Source: Faecalibacterium sp. UBA1819 (GTDB taxonomy: Bacteria; Bacillota; Clostridia; Oscillospirales; Ruminococcaceae). Taken from it: a stretch of 49,640 nt of DNA. The notes beneath the pieces were generated by a model, which was not told the origin of the DNA, made no database searches, and saw nothing but the letters and a program-made list of their open reading frames with translations. The stretch lies in assembly GCA_002315015.1 (NCBI GenBank), contig DCEX01000008.1, positions 3,089-52,728 of the forward strand, given 5' to 3'. Positions 33,138-41,681 of this stretch are shown here, one piece after another. Position numbers and translations under genes: made by a program. How positions within the stretch are numbered: position 1 is the first letter of the stretch; every line of letters starts with the position of its first letter.

Positions 33138-34079
33138 ATGAACAAGTCGCGCAGTGCGCCGGCGGCAGTCGGCGCCATCCCACACCGCAAACCGCTGAAA
33201 CAACGCATCATGGAAAATTGGCAGCTCTATTTGCTGCTGCTGATTCCGGTTATCCTCACCATTGTATATAAGTACGGGCCCATGTACGGCATTCAAATTG
33301 CGTTCCGCGATTTCAAAGCCAGCCGCGGCATTTTTGGCAGCGAATGGGTGGGTCTGGAATGGTTCGAGGAGTTTTTCTCCTCCCCCAATTGCTGGCGCAT
33401 GATTAAAAACACGGTACTTTTAAGCTTGTACAGCTTGCTTTGGAGCTTTCCCGTGCCGATTATCTTAGCGCTGGCACTCAACCAGCTTCGCTTTCATCGT
33501 TTCAAACGATTGGTGCAAACGGTTTTATATGCTCCGCACTTTATTTCCATGATGATTATCTGCGGTATGCTGCGCATCTTTTTAAGCCCGTCGGGCGGCT
33601 TAATCAACCTGCTGCTTGGCACGAGCATCGACTTTTTAAATCAAAGCGACATGTTCCGCACCATTTATGTGGCCAGCGGCATCTGGCAGGAAGCCGGATG
33701 GGGCGCGATTATCTACTTAGCCACCTTGTCCAGCGTTGACACTGCCTTGTATGAAGCGGCAAAGGTAGACGGCGCGTCTGTGTTCCAGCGCATTTTGCAC
33801 ATCGACTTGCCCGCTTTGATTCCCATGGCTGTTCTTCAGCTGATTTTAAGCGCCAGCAACTTGATGAATATTGGCTTTGAAAAGGTTTTCCTTCTGCAAA
33901 CCGATTTGAACAAAGCCACCAGCGATATTATTGCCGTGTATGTGTATGAACAGGGTATCCAACGGGCCCAGTACAGCTATTCCACTGCCATCGGTCTGTT
34001 CAACACAGCAGTGAATATTGTTCTTTTGATTGTCGTGAGCAAAATTGCCAAAAAGCTCAGCGACGTACAGTTTGTATAA
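33138..34079 (+). CDS. ABC sugar transporter permease (LplB-like)
   Basis: Inner-membrane permease of 313 aa with about six membrane segments, related to the LplB/COG4209 group. The ATP-ase docking loop is the EAA-type segment YEAAKVDGASVFQRILHIDL. AAGGAGG before ATG 33138 fixes the start. It forms a heterodimer with the next gene product. No ATPase gene is present; such importers commonly share a general MsmK-like ATPase encoded elsewhere. Confidence 0.9.
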   Translation: MNKSRSAPAAVGAIPHRKPLKQRIMENWQLYLLLLIPVILTIVYKYGPMYGIQIAFRDFKASRGIFGSEWVGLEWFEEFFSSPNCWRMIKNTVLLSLYSLLWSFPVPIILALALNQLRFHRFKRLVQTVLYAPHFISMMIICGMLRIFLSPSGGLINLLLGTSIDFLNQSDMFRTIYVASGIWQEAGWGAIIYLATLSSVDTALYEAAKVDGASVFQRILHIDLPALIPMAVLQLILSASNLMNIGFEKVFLLQTDLNKATSDIIAVYVYEQGIQRAQYSYSTAIGLFNTAVNIVLLIVVSKIAKKLSDVQFV

Positions 34080-34092
34080 AGGAGGAGTCTGA

Positions 34093-35007
34093 ATGTCCAG
34101 CCACAGCCCAAAATTAAAGCAAACGCCCCCGGGCCTTTCCGACCGTGCGAGCGATATCATTTTAGTGGTTCTCTGCCTTGCCATTTTACTGGTGGTTGCG
34201 TATCCGCTGTATTATGTGCTGGTTGCCTCTTTTTCCGACCCGTATGACGTTTACGCCGGAAAAACGTTTCTTTTGCCCAGTCAATTCTCGTTCGAAGGAT
34301 ATGCCGCCGTGTTTTCCGACGACAGCATTTTAACGGGCTATGCAAACAGCATCTGGTACACCGTCATCGGCACCGTTTTTTCCGTCGCGATGATTTACAT
34401 TACCGCTTATCCGCTTTCCAACCCCGATTTGCCGGGCCGTAAATTTTTCAACATTTTTTTCGTTATCACCATGTATTTCGGCGGCGGCTTAATTCCCACT
34501 TATCTTATTGTGAAAAACACCGGCCTCATCAACACCACTTGGGCCATGTTTCTTCCCGGCGGCGTGGCGGTGTCGAATATGATTATCGCGCGCAACTTTT
34601 TTGAAACCAGCATTCCGAAAGAGCTGAAAGAAGCCTGCGAAATTGACGGCGCGTCGAAGCTGCGCATGTTTTTCAGCATTATCATTCCCCTGTCAAAACC
34701 CATTATGGCCGTGATGGTTGTGTTCAGCATGGTTGCCTATTGGAACGACTGGTTTACCGCGTTGATTTACATGACGGGCGAAGGCCGTGCACCGCTGCCG
34801 CTGGTGCTGCGCAATATTTTGATTGCCAGCGAAACCTCCGCCAGCCAAGCCAGCATGATTTCCGGCGGATATGCCGAGCTGAACAAGCTGACGGAAATGA
34901 TTAAATTTTCTTCCATCATTGTGGCGGCTGCGCCGATGCTGATTATTTATCCCTTTGTGCAAAAGTACTTCGAACAGGGCTTTATGGCCGGCGCAGTAAA
35001 AGGCTGA
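34093..35007 (+). CDS. ABC sugar transporter permease (YtcP-like)
   Basis: Second permease, 304 aa, about six membrane segments, with the EAA loop KEACEIDGASKLRMFFSI and a closing VQKYFEQGFMAGAVKG typical of COG0395 sugar permeases. It starts 13 bp after the first permease with GGAGG upstream. Together they should import sucrose or short fructo-oligosaccharides unphosphorylated, judging from the GH32 and fructokinase partners. Confidence 0.9.
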   Translation: MSSHSPKLKQTPPGLSDRASDIILVVLCLAILLVVAYPLYYVLVASFSDPYDVYAGKTFLLPSQFSFEGYAAVFSDDSILTGYANSIWYTVIGTVFSVAMIYITAYPLSNPDLPGRKFFNIFFVITMYFGGGLIPTYLIVKNTGLINTTWAMFLPGGVAVSNMIIARNFFETSIPKELKEACEIDGASKLRMFFSIIIPLSKPIMAVMVVFSMVAYWNDWFTALIYMTGEGRAPLPLVLRNILIASETSASQASMISGGYAELNKLTEMIKFSSIIVAAAPMLIIYPFVQKYFEQGFMAGAVKG

Positions 35008-35086
35008 GCGCCGTGCTGTTCACTCTTTCATTCCAATTGTTTTCTTATGCCATGGGCATTCATCAATTTGAAAAAGGAGAAAGATT

Positions 35087-36778
35087 ATGAAAACACTTGC
35101 GAAACGGATCGCTGCAAGCGCAGCACTTGCGGCCATGATGACAAGTCTCATCGGCTGCGGCGGCACAAACCAAAACCAAGTAGAGCCGGGAACGGTAAAC
35201 CCCAACACCGAGCAGACTTCTTTCAACATCATCAGCGGTATTTCGGCATTGTCCGGCGGATATGATCAAAACTCTGTTTTGAAGGAAATGTCTGAAAATG
35301 CGGGAATTTCCATCACTTGGGAAACGATGAGCGACTCTTTAGCCGAACAGGTCAACATCCGCATTGCAGGCAACGATTTGCCCGACGCCTTCAACGGTGT
35401 GGGCTTCAGCAACTACGACTTAACCAATTACGGCGAGGACGGAACGCTGATTGACTTAACGCCTTATATCACGGAAGAATACATGCCCAATTTGACCAAA
35501 ATTTTAGAGGAGCACCCCGATATTCGCGCTGCGATTACCATGGACAACGGCTGCATCTACGGCCTGCCCGCCGGGGAGCAAATGGGAACGGCAGGTATCG
35601 GCAAAGAAAACGATTACAACATTTACACCGTGCCGCAGTATTCCATGATCAACAAAGCATGGCTGGATGACCTCGGCTTGGAAGTGCCTACCACGCTTGA
35701 CGAGCTGCACGACGCTCTCGTTGCGTTCAAAGAGAATGACATGAGCGCCAAATACTACGGCAACGACAAAGGAACCACCGTTCCCATGTCATTCGGCATT
35801 GATCAATGGTGCTGGGGCCAAAACATCTTCTACGCCGGGTTTGGCTTTACCAACTGGACGAATGATATTTGCGCCGATCTTCTCTTGCAGCCGGACGGCA
35901 CCGTCAACTTTGTAAGCGATGATGACAACTATCGCGCCGCGCTGGAGTATTTCCACAACTGGTTTGCCGAGGGGCTCATTGACCAAGAGGCATTCAGCCA
36001 AACGGACACGCAGTACATGGCAAAGTGTGCGCAGGGTAATGTAGGTGTCGCGACTTGGTGGTACATTGAGGAGCTGATGGGCGAACACGCCGAGGACTAC
36101 GTTTTCCTTCCCGTGTTGGAAGGCCCGGACGGCAGCTATAACGTCACGGTACGCGACGGCGGCGGCATTAACTCCGGCAGCTTGAGCATTACTTCTGCCT
36201 GCGAAAGCCCCATCAATTTGCTGAAATTCTACGACCAATGGTATGCCCCGGAAAATGTCATGCAGCTGCAATACGGCCCCATTGACGTTTACTTTACCGG
36301 CCAGGATGAAAACGGCCTGTGGAAAAGCATTACCGATGAAGAAGCACAAGAGAAGTTCGGCAAGAGTGCAGGCGAAGTGAAAAGCGAATATGAAGTGTAC
36401 GGCCCGAAGCTGATTTTGTCCGACTACTATGCCAACACGTTTGAAATGGAGCCGCGCGCTGTTGACCGTTTGACCGACCTGTATGATTATTGGATGCCGT
36501 TTGTAAAAGATACCACCAGCTATCCCATCGACTGTGTCTACACGCAGGATGAGCTGGATACGATTGACAAATGGCGTGTCGATTTTGAAAACTATGTGTC
36601 CGAGCAGGAAGCGCTTTGGCTGCGTGACGGCGGCATTACAGACGAATCCTGGAACGCCTACAAAGAAACATTGAAAAGCTATGGTTTGGAAGAGTTGTTG
36701 GAAACTTACCAAAACGCCTATGACCGCTATGCCCAAGTGTCCGGCGATTCCTCTGCCGATGCGCAAAGCGCTGCATAA
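35087..36778 (+). CDS. Extracellular sugar-binding lipoprotein (LplA-like)
   Basis: A 563-aa lipoprotein with signal peptide and lipobox LIGC (Cys24). It is of the large solute-binding type paired with LplB/YtcP permeases, as seen in GNDLPDAFNGVGF and the ADCYWMP-like aromatic-rich C-terminal half. AAAAAGGAG precedes the ATG. It captures the substrate outside the membrane for the two permeases encoded upstream. The 79-bp gap before it contains no clear promoter or terminator. Confidence 0.88.
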   Translation: MKTLAKRIAASAALAAMMTSLIGCGGTNQNQVEPGTVNPNTEQTSFNIISGISALSGGYDQNSVLKEMSENAGISITWETMSDSLAEQVNIRIAGNDLPDAFNGVGFSNYDLTNYGEDGTLIDLTPYITEEYMPNLTKILEEHPDIRAAITMDNGCIYGLPAGEQMGTAGIGKENDYNIYTVPQYSMINKAWLDDLGLEVPTTLDELHDALVAFKENDMSAKYYGNDKGTTVPMSFGIDQWCWGQNIFYAGFGFTNWTNDICADLLLQPDGTVNFVSDDDNYRAALEYFHNWFAEGLIDQEAFSQTDTQYMAKCAQGNVGVATWWYIEELMGEHAEDYVFLPVLEGPDGSYNVTVRDGGGINSGSLSITSACESPINLLKFYDQWYAPENVMQLQYGPIDVYFTGQDENGLWKSITDEEAQEKFGKSAGEVKSEYEVYGPKLILSDYYANTFEMEPRAVDRLTDLYDYWMPFVKDTTSYPIDCVYTQDELDTIDKWRVDFENYVSEQEALWLRDGGITDESWNAYKETLKSYGLEELLETYQNAYDRYAQVSGDSSADAQSAA

Positions 36779-36814
36779 GCTCACATTTTCCCAAGAAAGA
36801 GAGGTTGCTCCTTT

Positions 36815-38284
36815 ATGTCGTGTTCCCACAGCAAGCTGGAACAAGCCCGCGCCTATGAGGCCCGCGAAGGCGCACAGATTCCGGCACAAGACCGCCCCCA
36901 ATTTCATCTAACGCCATGGGTGGGCTGGATGAACGACCCCAACGGGTTTTGTTATTACAACGGCGCTTATCATTTATTTTACCAATATCACCCCTATGAT
37001 ACCGTTTGGGGGCCGATGCACTGGGGGCACGCGTCCAGCACTGACTTGCTGCACTGGACGCATTTGCCGTGTGCCATTGCGCCTGACACGCCTGCCGACG
37101 AAAAAGGCTGCTTTTCCGGCACGGCACTGCCGCTGGAGGACGGTCGGCTGATGCTGCTTTATACCGGCGTGCAGGAAAACGAAGCGGGCGAAGTGCGCCA
37201 GCTGCAATGCTTGGCCATTGGTGACGGGATAAATTTTGTTAAGGACATCCAAAACCCCGTGATTGGCGAAAGCGACCTGCCCGAAGGCGGAAGCCCTGTT
37301 GATTTCCGCGACCCGAAAATCTGGTATGAGGACGGGCTTTATCAATGTGTTGTTTCCACACGGGATCAAAACAATCAAGGACGCATTTTGCTGTATCAAA
37401 GCCACGACGCACGCCGCTGGGAATACCGCGCAACCTTGGACATGTGCCGCAATGAGTACGGAAAAATGTGGGAATGCCCGGACTTTTTCGCGCTGGACGG
37501 CCATCAGCTTTTGCTGGTCAGTCCGCAGGAGATGGCGGGCAGCATGGACGGCGAATTTCACCCCGGTTTCGGCACCGTCGCTCTCTTGGGGCATTACGAC
37601 AAAGCTGCTTTGCGCTTTGTGCGCGAAGCAGTACAGGCCATTGACTGCGGCACCGATTTTTATGCACCGCAAACGGTGCTTGCTCCCGATGGCCGCCGCA
37701 TCATGGTTGCGTGGATGCAAAACTGGGCGACGGTCAACGATACACCGCGCCGCAGCAAGTGGTTTGGCTGCATGACACTGCCGCGCGAGCTTTCCGTACA
37801 GAACGGACGTTTATACCAGCGTCCTGTGCGGGAGCTGGAAGCTCTGTGGAAAAGCACGGTGCAGCACAGAGAAACGCTGAACGGCAGCGCGGTGTATGAC
37901 GGAATTGCCGGACGCAGCTTTGATTGTACCGTGGTGCTGGATGCAGCGGCCAGCCCGGAGTGCCGCCGCTTTGCGCTGCACTTTGCCGAGGACGCACAGC
38001 ACAGCACCCGTGTGGAGTGGGACGCGGTGCGCGGTGAGCTGCTGTTTGACCGCAGCTTGTGCGGTACGCGCTGTGACATGCCGCACATCCGCCGTGTAAA
38101 AATTGCGCCGGAAAACGGCAAGCTTTCCCTTCGTTTGATTCTGGATGGCCGCTGTGCCGAACTGTTTATCAACGACGGCGCGTATGCTTTGAGCACCATC
38201 ATCGACACTCCGCCCGAAGCAGACGGCATTTCTCTGCACAGCGACGGAGACGCTTTGATTGATTTTACCTATCACGCACTTTGA
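36815..38284 (+). CDS. GH32 beta-fructofuranosidase (sucrose/FOS hydrolase)
   Basis: A cytoplasmic 489-aa glycoside hydrolase without signal peptide. The five-bladed catalytic domain has the nucleophile Asp41 in WMNDPNG, Asp166 in RDPK and acid/base Glu220 in ECPD. A C-terminal beta-sandwich follows from about residue 340. It splits sucrose, sucrose 6-phosphate or short fructans. Because uptake here is by an ABC importer rather than a PTS, the unphosphorylated substrate is more likely. Its last 62 bases are part of the 138-bp repeat B, found again 987 bp downstream. Confidence 0.92.
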   Translation: MSCSHSKLEQARAYEAREGAQIPAQDRPQFHLTPWVGWMNDPNGFCYYNGAYHLFYQYHPYDTVWGPMHWGHASSTDLLHWTHLPCAIAPDTPADEKGCFSGTALPLEDGRLMLLYTGVQENEAGEVRQLQCLAIGDGINFVKDIQNPVIGESDLPEGGSPVDFRDPKIWYEDGLYQCVVSTRDQNNQGRILLYQSHDARRWEYRATLDMCRNEYGKMWECPDFFALDGHQLLLVSPQEMAGSMDGEFHPGFGTVALLGHYDKAALRFVREAVQAIDCGTDFYAPQTVLAPDGRRIMVAWMQNWATVNDTPRRSKWFGCMTLPRELSVQNGRLYQRPVRELEALWKSTVQHRETLNGSAVYDGIAGRSFDCTVVLDAAASPECRRFALHFAEDAQHSTRVEWDAVRGELLFDRSLCGTRCDMPHIRRVKIAPENGKLSLRLILDGRCAELFINDGAYALSTIIDTPPEADGISLHSDGDALIDFTYHAL

Positions 38285-38360
38285 ACGCCGCTTGACACCA
38301 CAAGCAAATTCAACCAAAAAGCGCATGCGCCTTCCTTTTACGGAAAGCACATGCGCTTTT
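38223..38360. repeat. Direct repeat B, copy 1 (GH32 gene tail plus terminator)
   Basis: 138 bp: the last 62 bases of the GH32 gene, a short spacer and the whole terminator. It recurs at 39210-39347 with one substitution. The copies bracket a single membrane-protein gene. Confidence 0.95.
38317..38360. terminator. Bidirectional terminator after GH32 gene (repeat B, copy 1)
   Basis: Stem AAAAGCGCATG with CATGCGCTTTT plus an inner CTTCC/GGAAG hairpin; it has an A-run on the left and a T-run on the right. It serves the GH32 operon and the convergent cargo gene. An identical structure is at 39304-39347. Confidence 0.85.
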
Positions 38361-38367
38361 CTTCTTA

Positions 38368-38994
38368 TCATTTTGCTTGTTTTACAAGTTTGCTTTTCGC
38401 TGAAATTTTTACCGTAAAAAGAATGAGTAATCCAATCACATACACACCAAGAAGTATAAAAAAAATATCTTTTGCTTGGGATTTGCTAACAAAAAAACTA
38501 GCTAACATTTTGTTTGTACTCACAAAGATCAGTAAGTTTGCAAAAGTAATAAACCCATAAATATTATTTCTATTCCAAATCGTTCCTACAAAATTTGCAA
38601 TAATTCCTATTCCCGATAAAAGACTCAAAATATTGTTTACTTTCATCAAGGTGAAACTTACGAACTCAGAAGATTCAGAAGATATTGCAGCACCTGTATT
38701 CAAAGTATTCAAAATAGAAAAAAATACGATGAAAAATAAAATTGGCAATGCAATATTAGCAGTCATCCCTAGTTTCGTTGTAAGTTTGCTATAAAAACTC
38801 GACTTTGCAACATTTGAAAGTAAGAACAATAAAATAACGCTAAGGATTTCAATGGCCAGATACTTAATAATTACTACGGGGACGTTGATTTCCGGGAAAA
38901 AACTCATGCCTAATATTGCTATTATAAGCCCGAATATAGGATATCTATGCTCATGCTTCATGATTTTATCTTGTAGTATTCTGTCAATTGTCAT
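38368..38994 (-). CDS. Integral membrane protein, unknown, cassette cargo
   Basis: A 208-aa protein with about six hydrophobic segments and no motif I recognise. The N-terminus (MTIDRILQDKIMKHEHRYP) is charged and cytoplasmic-looking. AAAGGTGAG precedes ATG 38994. Codon use is strongly AT-rich compared with the GH32 and aspS genes beside it. It has its own promoter and uses the copied terminator. It sits alone between two copies of the GH32 tail, so it was almost certainly inserted. A role in immunity, transport or defence is possible but unsupported. Confidence 0.7.
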   Translation of the reverse strand: MTIDRILQDKIMKHEHRYPIFGLIIAILGMSFFPEINVPVVIIKYLAIEILSVILLFLLSNVAKSSFYSKLTTKLGMTANIALPILFFIVFFSILNTLNTGAAISSESSEFVSFTLMKVNNILSLLSGIGIIANFVGTIWNRNNIYGFITFANLLIFVSTNKMLASFFVSKSQAKDIFFILLGVYVIGLLILFTVKISAKSKLVKQAK

Positions 38995-39144
38995 CGTTCT
39001 CACCTTTCTCTCATCTTGCAACAATCTTAAAAAAGATTGTTGGCCGCCGGCACACTTCATCCAATCTGATTAAACGTTTTTTAATAATATTTCGCCTTGT
39101 TGTCGCAAATTTAATATATCTTATTGACAAGCTCTTTTAATTGA

Positions 39145-39173
39145 AGTATAGCACAATAATACAAAAAATACAA
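39145..39173 (-). promoter_or_regulatory. Promoter of the cassette membrane-protein gene
   Basis: Minus strand TTGTAT (39173-39168), 17 bp, TATACT (39150-39145). It leaves a leader of about 145 nt before the gene and makes the cassette transcriptionally independent. Confidence 0.65.
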
Positions 39174-39209
39174 GTGTTATTCGATATTTTTACAAGTGAA
39201 GCTGAAGTC

Positions 39210-39347
39210 ACGGCATTTCTCTGCACAGCGACGGAGACGCTTTGATTGATTTTACCTATCACGCACTTTGAACGCCGCTTGACACCACAAGCAAGTTCAA
39301 CCAAAAAGCGCATGCGCCTTCCTTTTACGGAAAGCACATGCGCTTTT
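39210..39347. repeat. Direct repeat B, copy 2 (GH32 gene tail plus terminator)
   Basis: Second copy, 137 of 138 bases identical to 38223-38360. The GH32 reading frame is kept to its stop codon but has no start, so it is a gene remnant. Its terminator now serves the small coiled-coil gene that ends at 39361. Confidence 0.95.
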
Positions 39348-39360
39348 GTTTTTTATGTCT

Positions 39361-39612
39361 TTATGGATACAGCCCCACATGCACGACATTGTCGGTTTTT
39401 TCCGCCCAGCGCAGCAGCGTGTTAGCCGCTTCGCGAGTGATGGCGGTGTCCTCCGTCATTTGTTCCGTGCATCGTTCAATGGCACATGCACGAGCCTCTA
39501 AGCGGGAAGTGCGCTCGTCCAGCGCGGCCACCCGGCTTTCCAGCGCCGTCAACTTGTCATCCAGCTTGTCCAGCTTTTGCAATATCAGCTGCAAAGCGCT
39601 TTGCTCGTCCAT
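39361..39612 (-). CDS. Small coiled-coil protein
   Basis: An 83-aa cytoplasmic protein, nearly all heptad-like helix (LILQKLDKLDDKLTALESRV, then LDERTSRLEARACAIE), so probably a coiled-coil oligomer. AAGGAGGAG precedes the ATG. It starts 32 bp after the aspS stop and is likely cotranscribed. I recognise no family beyond generic phage-tail-like or DUF-type coiled coils, and assign no function. Confidence 0.65.
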   Translation of the reverse strand: MDEQSALQLILQKLDKLDDKLTALESRVAALDERTSRLEARACAIERCTEQMTEDTAITREAANTLLRWAEKTDNVVHVGLYP

Positions 39613-39643
39613 GCGGCTCCTCCTTGTTGTTTCTCACGGGTTC

Positions 39644-41449
39644 TTATGCTTCGGGGGTCTGCTCGCCGTCCTGCGGCAGGCAAATGGCGATTGCCAGCTC
39701 GTCCAGCTGCTTTTCGTCCACGCGCTCCGGGCAGCCTGTCATCGGCTCACCGGCGTTCTGCACCTTCGGGAAGGCGATGACATCGCGGATAGAGTCGCGC
39801 TTCAACATCAGCATCACCAAACGGTCAAAGCCGAACGCCATGCCGCCGTGGGGAGGCGCGCCGTAACGGTACGCTTCGGTCAAAAAGCCGAAGCTCTCCT
39901 CTGCACGTTCCGGGGTAAAGCCCAGCGCGGCGAACATGCGGCTTTGCAGAGCGGGGTCGTTGATGCGGATGGAACCTCCGCCCACTTCACAGCCATTGAG
40001 CACCATATCATAAGCCTTTGCGCGGCAGTTTGCGGGGTCGGTTTCCAAACGGTCAAGGTCTTCGTCCTTGGGCATGGTAAACGGATGGTGCTTTGCCACA
40101 TAGCGGCCGTTTTCCTCGTCATACTCGAACAAGGGGAAATCCGTCACCCACAGGAACGCAAAAGCATCCTTGTCAATCAGGTCAAATTTCTCGCCGATGG
40201 CAAGACGCACTGCGCCCAGCACCGTGCACGCCTTTTCCCAAGAAGCGTCGGCGGCAATCAGCAGCACGTCGCCCTGCTCCATGCCCGCAGCGGCATAAAG
40301 CGCTTTCTTTTCGTCCTCTGTGAGGAATTTTTCAAAGCTGGAGGAGCAAGCCTCACTTGTCCAGCGCGTATAGGCAAGGCCTTTTGCGCCGTAGGTTTTC
40401 GCCACCTCAACCAATTTGTCAATTTCTTTGCGGGTGAGCTTGTCCGCCATGCCTTTCGCAACGAGCGCACGGACGCTGCCGCCGGCTTGCACCGCCGACT
40501 GGAACACTACAAAGGTGCTGTCCTTGACGGCCTCGGTTACGTCGCACAGCTCCATGCCAAAGCGCATATCGGGCTTGTCAGAACCGAAGCGGTTCATCGC
40601 CTCGCGGTAGGGCATCCGCAAAAACGGCGTTTGCACGTCTACCCCCAGCACCTCGTGGAACACGCGCTTCACAAGGCCCTCGTTCATGGTCATCACGTCG
40701 TCCTCGGTGACGAAGGACATCTCCATATCCACTTGGGTAAACTCCGGCTGACGGTCGGCGCGCAAATCTTCGTCGCGGAAGCAGCGCACAATCTGGAAGT
40801 AGCGGTCAAAGCCGGAGAGCATCAAAATCTGCTTATACAGCTGCGGCGACTGCGGCAGTGCATAAAAGCGTCCCTGCTGAACGCGGCTGGGTACTAAGTA
40901 ATCGCGTGCGCCTTCGGGCGTGGACTTAATGAGCATCGGCGTTTCGATTTCGTAAAAATGATTTTCCTCGTAGTAGTCACGAATCACCTTGCCGATTTTG
41001 GAGCGCATGACAATCGGCTCATGCATACTGGGACGGCGCAAATCCAAATAGCGATATTTCAAACGCAGCTGGTCGTTGATGTTGATTTCGTCACGAATTT
41101 CAAACGGGGTGGTTTGCGCCTCGCTCAGCACGCGAAGCTCGGTGACAAACAGCTCCACCTCACCGGTGGGAATTTTATCCGTTTTTGCCTCGCGCTCACG
41201 CAGAACGCCCTTGGCCATCACAACGTACTCGGTTTTTAAATGCGATGCTTTTTCAAACACGTCTTTTGCGGTGGAATCATCGAAAATCAACTGCAAAAGC
41301 CCGGTGGTATCGCGCAGGTCGGCAAAAATCACACCGCCCTTATCGCGGCATTTCGCAATCGAGCCTGCCACTGTCATTTCCGTGCCTGCGTCTTGTGCGC
41401 GCAGCGCGCCGACATAATGTGTGCGGCGCAAATTCCCCATTGTTTCCAT
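39644..41449 (-). CDS. aspS: Aspartyl-tRNA synthetase
   Basis: Class IIb synthetase charging tRNA-Asp, 601 aa. The N-terminal OB fold for the anticodon starts RRTHYVGALRAQDAG. Catalytic motifs are the motif 2 region FQIVRCFRDEDLRADRQPEF and motif 3 GGMAFGFDRLVMLMLKRDSI. The bacterial insertion (GAD) domain lies between them. GAAAGGAAG before ATG 41449 sets the start, and the longer frame is rejected. Whether it also charges tRNA-Asn cannot be judged here. Confidence 0.95.
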   Translation of the reverse strand: METMGNLRRTHYVGALRAQDAGTEMTVAGSIAKCRDKGGVIFADLRDTTGLLQLIFDDSTAKDVFEKASHLKTEYVVMAKGVLREREAKTDKIPTGEVELFVTELRVLSEAQTTPFEIRDEININDQLRLKYRYLDLRRPSMHEPIVMRSKIGKVIRDYYEENHFYEIETPMLIKSTPEGARDYLVPSRVQQGRFYALPQSPQLYKQILMLSGFDRYFQIVRCFRDEDLRADRQPEFTQVDMEMSFVTEDDVMTMNEGLVKRVFHEVLGVDVQTPFLRMPYREAMNRFGSDKPDMRFGMELCDVTEAVKDSTFVVFQSAVQAGGSVRALVAKGMADKLTRKEIDKLVEVAKTYGAKGLAYTRWTSEACSSSFEKFLTEDEKKALYAAAGMEQGDVLLIAADASWEKACTVLGAVRLAIGEKFDLIDKDAFAFLWVTDFPLFEYDEENGRYVAKHHPFTMPKDEDLDRLETDPANCRAKAYDMVLNGCEVGGGSIRINDPALQSRMFAALGFTPERAEESFGFLTEAYRYGAPPHGGMAFGFDRLVMLMLKRDSIRDVIAFPKVQNAGEPMTGCPERVDEKQLDELAIAICLPQDGEQTPEA

Positions 41450-41591
41450 GTTGTTCTTCCTTTCACAGCCTTGGTTGCTGTTGCAAAATCTGTTCCAGAC
41501 GCCGCGCGTTTTTCCGGCGGCTTTGGCAAAGTGCCTGCCTGTTTCACTGCACCGCCGGACGCTTTGCCGTCCGTGCGCCTGCGTACCTTTC

Positions 41592-41620
41592 AGTATACCG
41601 CGTTTTGCCTGTTTTCGCAA
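41592..41620 (-). promoter_or_regulatory. Promoter of aspS
   Basis: Minus strand TTGCGA (41620-41615), 17 bp, TATACT (41597-41592). The leader of about 135 nt has no T-box core motif. Confidence 0.62.
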
Positions 41621-41681
41621 GAGGGCATACCTCTTTGCGCCTTACGCCGTTGTCTTTTCTTTTGGTTCTGCCCATGTGTCT

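Noticed and set aside
39338..40897. 519-codon plus-strand frame opposite aspS
   Set aside because: Shadow of aspS; low-complexity composition and no start signal.
41450..41681. T-box leader upstream of aspS
   Set aside because: The leader lacks the AGGGTGGNACCGCG core and a terminator/antiterminator pair.
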